Assembly (NCBI GenBank): GCA_964517465.1 | Contig: CAZFEK010000019.1 | Location: 8,460-72,459 of the forward strand | Length of the DNA stretch: 64,000 bases | Source of the DNA: JACPUX01 sp964517465 | GTDB lineage: Bacteria > Pseudomonadota > Gammaproteobacteria > Burkholderiales > Casimicrobiaceae | Direction: 5' to 3' | Shown: piece by piece, positions 60,843-64,000 of the stretch | How positions within the stretch are numbered: position 1 is the first letter of the stretch | How the letters are laid out: each line of letters begins with the position of its first letter | The notes under the pieces: model-generated | Told to the model about the DNA's origin: nothing | Databases searched by the model: none | What the model saw: only the letters and a program-made list of their open reading frames with translations | Program-made: the position numbers and the translations under genes

Positions 60843-62030
60843 ATGAGCAACAATCGAGAAGTAGTGGTATTGAGCGGCGTTCGCACGCCGATTGGTGATT
60901 TCGGCGGCGCGCTCAAGGATGTGGCGGCAAGCGACTTGGCGGCGCAGTGCGTGCGCGAGGCGGTCAGCCGGGCAAAAGTGGACCCGGGCGAGGTCGGCCA
61001 TTTTGTGCTGGGCAGCGTCATCCATTCCGAGCCGCGAGACATGTACGTTTCCCGCGTTGCTTGCGTCAACGGCGGGTTGCCTCATGGGACGCCGGCCCTC
61101 ACCGTCAATCGGCTGTGCGGCAGCGGCCTGCAGGCCATCGTCACGGCCTCGCAGTATCTTCTTCTCGGTGACTGCGACTTCGCCGCGGCGGGGGGCGCCG
61201 AATCGATGAGCCGGGCGAGTTACATGTTGCCGGGTGGCCGCTGGGGTATGCGCATGGGCGACGGCAAGGTGCAGGATGCCATGGTGGGCGCTTTGACCGA
61301 CCCATTCGACAGCGTGCACATGGGCATTACCGCCGAGAATGTGGCGGCAAAGTACGGCATCTCCCGTGCCGACCAGGATGCTCTGGCGGTAGAAAGCCAC
61401 CACCGCGCCGCTGCCGCCATTGCGGCGGGCCACTTCAAGGAGCAGATCCTCCCGATCACCATCCAAGGCCGCAAAGGGGCCGTCGTGGTTGATACCGACG
61501 AACACGTTCGGGCGAACGTGAGCATCGAGGACATGGCGAAGCTCAAGCCCGTATTCCAGAAGGATGGCTCGGTGACGGCAGGCAATGCTTCCGGAATCAA
61601 TGACGGCGCGGCCATCCTGGTGCTGGCGGAGAAGTCGGCCGCAGCCGCGAAAGGCCTCAAGCCCTTGGCCCGCCTGGTGGCTTATGGCCACGCCGGCGTG
61701 GACCCGAAATACATGGGCATCGGACCCGTCCCCGCAGTCACTCGGGCCCTGGAAAGGGCAGGGCTCAAGATCGGCGACATGGATGTCATCGAAGCCAATG
61801 AAGCGTTTGCCGCCCAAGCTTTGGCGGTGGCGCGTCAGCTTCATTTCGACATGGCCAAGACCAACCCCAACGGCAGCGGCGTCGGGCTGGGTCATCCCAT
61901 CGGCGCCACCGGCGCCATCCTCACCGTCAAAGCGATGTATGAACTGCACCGCACGGGCGGCCGCTATGCCCTGGTGACCATGTGCATCGGCGGCGGGCAG
62001 GGAATCGCGGCGATCTTCGAGCGCATGTGA
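60843..62030 (+). CDS. Acetyl-CoA C-acyltransferase (thiolase)
   Basis: The 395-residue thiolase starts at ATG 60843 after GGGGGTCT. The nucleophile is C92 in NRLCGSGLQA; the other catalytic elements are IEANEAFAAQALA, GSGVGLGHPIGATGA and the C-terminal CIGGGQGIA with the general-acid cysteine. Length and motifs fit biosynthetic thiolases (PhaA/AtoB/BktB group), which make acetoacetyl-CoA, or degradative ones; the direction cannot be decided because no phaB, phaC or other pathway gene is adjacent. An intrinsic terminator follows. Confidence 0.94.
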   Translation: MSNNREVVVLSGVRTPIGDFGGALKDVAASDLAAQCVREAVSRAKVDPGEVGHFVLGSVIHSEPRDMYVSRVACVNGGLPHGTPALTVNRLCGSGLQAIVTASQYLLLGDCDFAAAGGAESMSRASYMLPGGRWGMRMGDGKVQDAMVGALTDPFDSVHMGITAENVAAKYGISRADQDALAVESHHRAAAAIAAGHFKEQILPITIQGRKGAVVVDTDEHVRANVSIEDMAKLKPVFQKDGSVTAGNASGINDGAAILVLAEKSAAAAKGLKPLARLVAYGHAGVDPKYMGIGPVPAVTRALERAGLKIGDMDVIEANEAFAAQALAVARQLHFDMAKTNPNGSGVGLGHPIGATGAILTVKAMYELHRTGGRYALVTMCIGGGQGIAAIFERM

Positions 62031-63079
62031 GCGCGGGCGGAGATTCGACGGCAGCATCCAGAGGGGGCGCAAATGCGCCCCCTTTTTTGCGCCAGGGAAG
62101 TCGGCGCACCGGGTCTCGGCCCGTCTGGGTATTGATCGGTCTGGTCGGGCTGGGTTTTGCGGCCTTGGGCAGCGCCTTGCTCTCCGGCAGCGTCTCGGTG
62201 GGCTGGAACGAAATCGTGAGCGGTCTCCGAGGCGAGGCGGTGCCCGCCTTCGACATCGTCTGGCACTTGCGGGCCCCCAGGGCTGCGGCGGCTTTTGGTA
62301 CCGGTGCAGCTTTGGCCATGGCGGGTGGCCTGATGCAAGTGCTGCTGCGAAATCCGCTGGCCGATCCCTATGTGCTGGGCGCTTCGGGCGGGGCGGCAGT
62401 AATGGCCTTGGGCGGCATGATGGCCGGGCTCGCACTGCCCGGACAACAGATGCTCGCCTTCGCCGGCGCGGTGTTTTCGGTCGCTCTGGTCTTTCAGTTG
62501 GGCAGGGGCGATGGTTCCTGGTCGCATGGACGCTTGCTGCTGACCGGCGTAGTCGTTGCCGCGGGTTGGGGAGCGCTGATTACGCTGCTGCTTGCCCTCG
62601 CGCCCGATGCGCAACTGCGCGGCATGTTGTTTTGGCTGATCGGCGACCTTTCCGCTGCTGAAGCGGTTTGGGTGCCTCTTGCCGCCTTGGCCTTGGCGTT
62701 GCTCGCGGCTTTGCCTTTGGGCCGCGATCTCAATCTGCTCGCTCGCGGTGAATTGTTGGCAGGGACGCTGGGATTAAGCGTCGGACGATTGCGCTGGACC
62801 GTCTACGGCCTTGCCTCGCTGCTCACTGCAGCCGCAGTCACTACGGCCGGTGCCGTTGGTTTTGTCGGGCTGCTGGTGCCGCATCTCACCCGGCTCTTGC
62901 TCGGCACCGATCACCGATTGCTGCTCCCGGCCAGCGTTCTGCTTGGCGGAGCCTACCTGACGCTGGCCGACACCCTTGCCCGCACGCTGCTGGCGCCTCG
63001 CCAATTGCCCGTGGGGGCGATTACCGCGCTGGTGGGCGTGCCGCTGTTCTTGCTGCTGCTGCGCCGGAGGTCGACATGA
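62027..63079 (+). CDS. FecCD/BtuC family ABC transporter permease
   Basis: This is an inner-membrane permease for cobalamin, haem or siderophore import with about ten membrane segments. LRAPRAAAAFGTGAALAMAGGLMQVLLRNPLADPYVLGASGG and GAVGFVGLLVPHLTRLLLGTDHR are family signatures, and the gene overlaps its ATPase partner by 4 nt. The start is uncertain: GTG 62027 overlaps the thiolase stop (GTGA) but then the terminator at 62063-62088 would be translated; TTG 62087 and TTG 62132 are alternatives just before the first membrane segment. No cobalamin riboswitch is visible upstream. Confidence 0.87.
   Translation: MSAGGDSTAASRGGANAPPFLRQGSRRTGSRPVWVLIGLVGLGFAALGSALLSGSVSVGWNEIVSGLRGEAVPAFDIVWHLRAPRAAAAFGTGAALAMAGGLMQVLLRNPLADPYVLGASGGAAVMALGGMMAGLALPGQQMLAFAGAVFSVALVFQLGRGDGSWSHGRLLLTGVVVAAGWGALITLLLALAPDAQLRGMLFWLIGDLSAAEAVWVPLAALALALLAALPLGRDLNLLARGELLAGTLGLSVGRLRWTVYGLASLLTAAAVTTAGAVGFVGLLVPHLTRLLLGTDHRLLLPASVLLGGAYLTLADTLARTLLAPRQLPVGAITALVGVPLFLLLLRRRST
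62063..62088 (+). terminator. Intrinsic terminator after the thiolase gene
   Basis: GGGGGCGC (62063-62070) pairs perfectly with GCGCCCCC (62075-62082) across an AAAT loop, followed at once by six T residues. It is the clearest Rho-independent terminator in the window. Confidence 0.85.
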
Positions 63080-63864
63080 AAGACCCGGCGGCGGCATCCA
63101 GCGAGCCTCTGCTCGAGACGCTGGATTTGCGCCTCTCGATCGGATCACGCTGTCTATTCGAAGGGCTCCACTGGCCCGTCGCTCAGGGCGAATCCTGGGG
63201 AATATTGGGGCTCAACGGAGCGGGAAAAACCAGCCTGCTGCACCTGCTGGGGGGCTTGCGCAACCCGGACCGAGGCGAGGTCAGGCTCCGGGGTCGCAGC
63301 CTGTCGGCTTACACGCCGCGGGAATTGGCGCTCCAGCGAGGGCTCCTCGCCCAGTCGAGTTTCGACGCATTCAGCAGCACGGTGCTTGAAACCGCTTTGA
63401 TCGGACGCCACCCGCACCTGGGGCGCTGGGCCTGGGAGGCGCCCGGCGATATCGAGAAAGCCTGGTCGGCGCTGGAGGCCGTGGGTTTGGCCGACTTTGC
63501 CCAACGCGACGTGCTGACGCTTTCCGGCGGCGAGCGACGGCGCTTGGCGCTGGCGACATTGCTCACTCAGGACCCGCCCCTGTTGCTGCTCGACGAGCCG
63601 ACGGCAAGCCTGGATCTGCATCATCAAGTGGCGATGCTCGACTTGCTCGCTCGGCTGCGCGCAGAGGGCAAAACCCTGGTCATGGTCCTGCACGATCTCA
63701 GCCTGGCGGCGCGCTACTGCGATCACGTGGTGCTGCTGGACGGCGCCGCGACGCGCTTGGGCACTGCCGAGGAACTGCTGCGTCCCGAATGGCTGGAGGC
63801 TTGCTTTCGGCACCCCATCCGGGCGCTGCGCGACGGGCAGCACTGGGCCTTCGTGCCGCAATAA
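63076..63864 (+). CDS. ABC transporter ATP-binding protein (BtuD/FecE-like)
   Basis: The 262-residue ATPase partners the preceding permease; its ATG overlaps that gene's stop. Walker A is GLNGAGKTS, the signature is LSGGERRRLALA, Walker B is LLLLDEPTASLD, and the switch histidine is in VLHDLSLAARY. The N-terminal segment is slightly long. No periplasmic binding protein or TonB receptor is in the window, so the substrate (cobalamin, haem or ferric siderophore) is open; cobalamin is my first guess from overall similarity. Confidence 0.88.
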   Translation: MKDPAAASSEPLLETLDLRLSIGSRCLFEGLHWPVAQGESWGILGLNGAGKTSLLHLLGGLRNPDRGEVRLRGRSLSAYTPRELALQRGLLAQSSFDAFSSTVLETALIGRHPHLGRWAWEAPGDIEKAWSALEAVGLADFAQRDVLTLSGGERRRLALATLLTQDPPLLLLDEPTASLDLHHQVAMLDLLARLRAEGKTLVMVLHDLSLAARYCDHVVLLDGAATRLGTAEELLRPEWLEACFRHPIRALRDGQHWAFVPQ

Positions 63865-63870
63865 GTGAAA

Positions 63871-63891
63871 AAGCCCGCTTGGCGCGGGCTT
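63871..63891. terminator. Bidirectional hairpin terminator between the ABC ATPase gene and tRNA-Val
   Basis: AAGCCCGC (63871-63878) pairs with GCGGGCTT (63884-63891). The A run before it reads as TTTTTC after the stem on the minus strand, so it is a good terminator for tRNA-Val and can also end the ABC transporter transcript. Confidence 0.75.
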
Positions 63892-63906
63892 AGTGGGGTA
63901 TCTTGC

Positions 63907-63981
63907 TGGTGGGTGGTACTGGGATCGAACCAGTGGCCCCTGCCGTGTGAAGGCAGTGCTCTACCGCTGAGCTAACCACCC
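63907..63981 (-). tRNA. tRNA-Val, anticodon CAC
   Basis: On the minus strand acceptor GGGTGGT pairs with ACCACCC and CCA is encoded. The D arm is AGCTCAGCGGTAGAGC, the anticodon arm CTGCC-TTCACAC-GGCAG places CAC at 63949-63947, and the T arm contains GGTTCGATCCC. It reads GUG. Confidence 0.96.
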
Positions 63982-64000
63982 GACAAAGTCGCGCATTATC

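Noticed and set aside
62031..62131. Cobalamin riboswitch before the BtuC-like gene
   Set aside because: The interval is about 100 nt and is occupied by an intrinsic terminator; no B12-box-like motif or the needed length is present.

Overview
The window is a high-GC bacterial chromosome segment. Gene content and order point to a betaproteobacterium, probably near Rhodocyclales/Nitrosomonadales: cysE-iscR, a smc-zipA-ligA-galU run, rnr next to tRNA-Leu(CAG), and a complete dppABCDF operon. This placement is inference from gene order; there is no rRNA here. No phage, insertion sequence or CRISPR array was seen. The one clear mobile unit is a lone integron-type gene cassette at 6323-6871.

Region 1 (1-14356) is mixed housekeeping and accessory: the end of a bacterial alpha-2-macroglobulin, a CaiB/BaiF CoA-transferase, cysE, iscR, the cassette (GFA-family gene), iscA, an arsR-arsM arsenic methylation pair, an exported hypothetical coupled to a large surface protein (predicted barrel + OmpA domain + four Ig-like repeats), rnr and tRNA-Leu. 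Region 2 (14357-25399) holds dppABCDF, a GntR regulator divergent from a cystathionine beta-lyase-like gene with a 14-bp dyad between them, a chemoreceptor with a separately encoded periplasmic Cache protein, and queF. Region 3 (25400-33202) is smc-zipA-ligA-galU.

Region 4 (about 32333-59825) is an extended Wzy-type exopolysaccharide locus in several transcription units. It has UDP-glucose (galU) and UDP-xylose (uxs) synthesis, a priming sugar-phosphate transferase, two GT4, one QxxRW GT2 and one WecG/TagA transferase, Wzx flippase, Wzy polymerase/ligase, a GumC-type chain-length protein, a partner ATPase with an altered P-loop, and a Wza lipoprotein. Modification and processing genes include an SGNH protein, NodU/TobZ carbamoyltransferase with SxtJ and a 50-residue DUF5989-like protein, an asparagine-synthase-like enzyme without the N-terminal cysteine, a GH16 hydrolase, a polysaccharide deacetylase, a FemAB/GNAT-like protein, a methyltransferase and a GspA/ExeA-like ATPase. 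The genes are tightly packed, many with 1-4 nt overlaps and GTG or TTG starts.

Region 5 (59857-64000) holds a small membrane protein, a VanZ-like protein, a thiolase followed by a clear intrinsic terminator, a BtuC/BtuD-like metal-chelate/cobalamin ABC transporter pair, and tRNA-Val(CAC) on the minus strand, which shares a hairpin terminator with the transporter.
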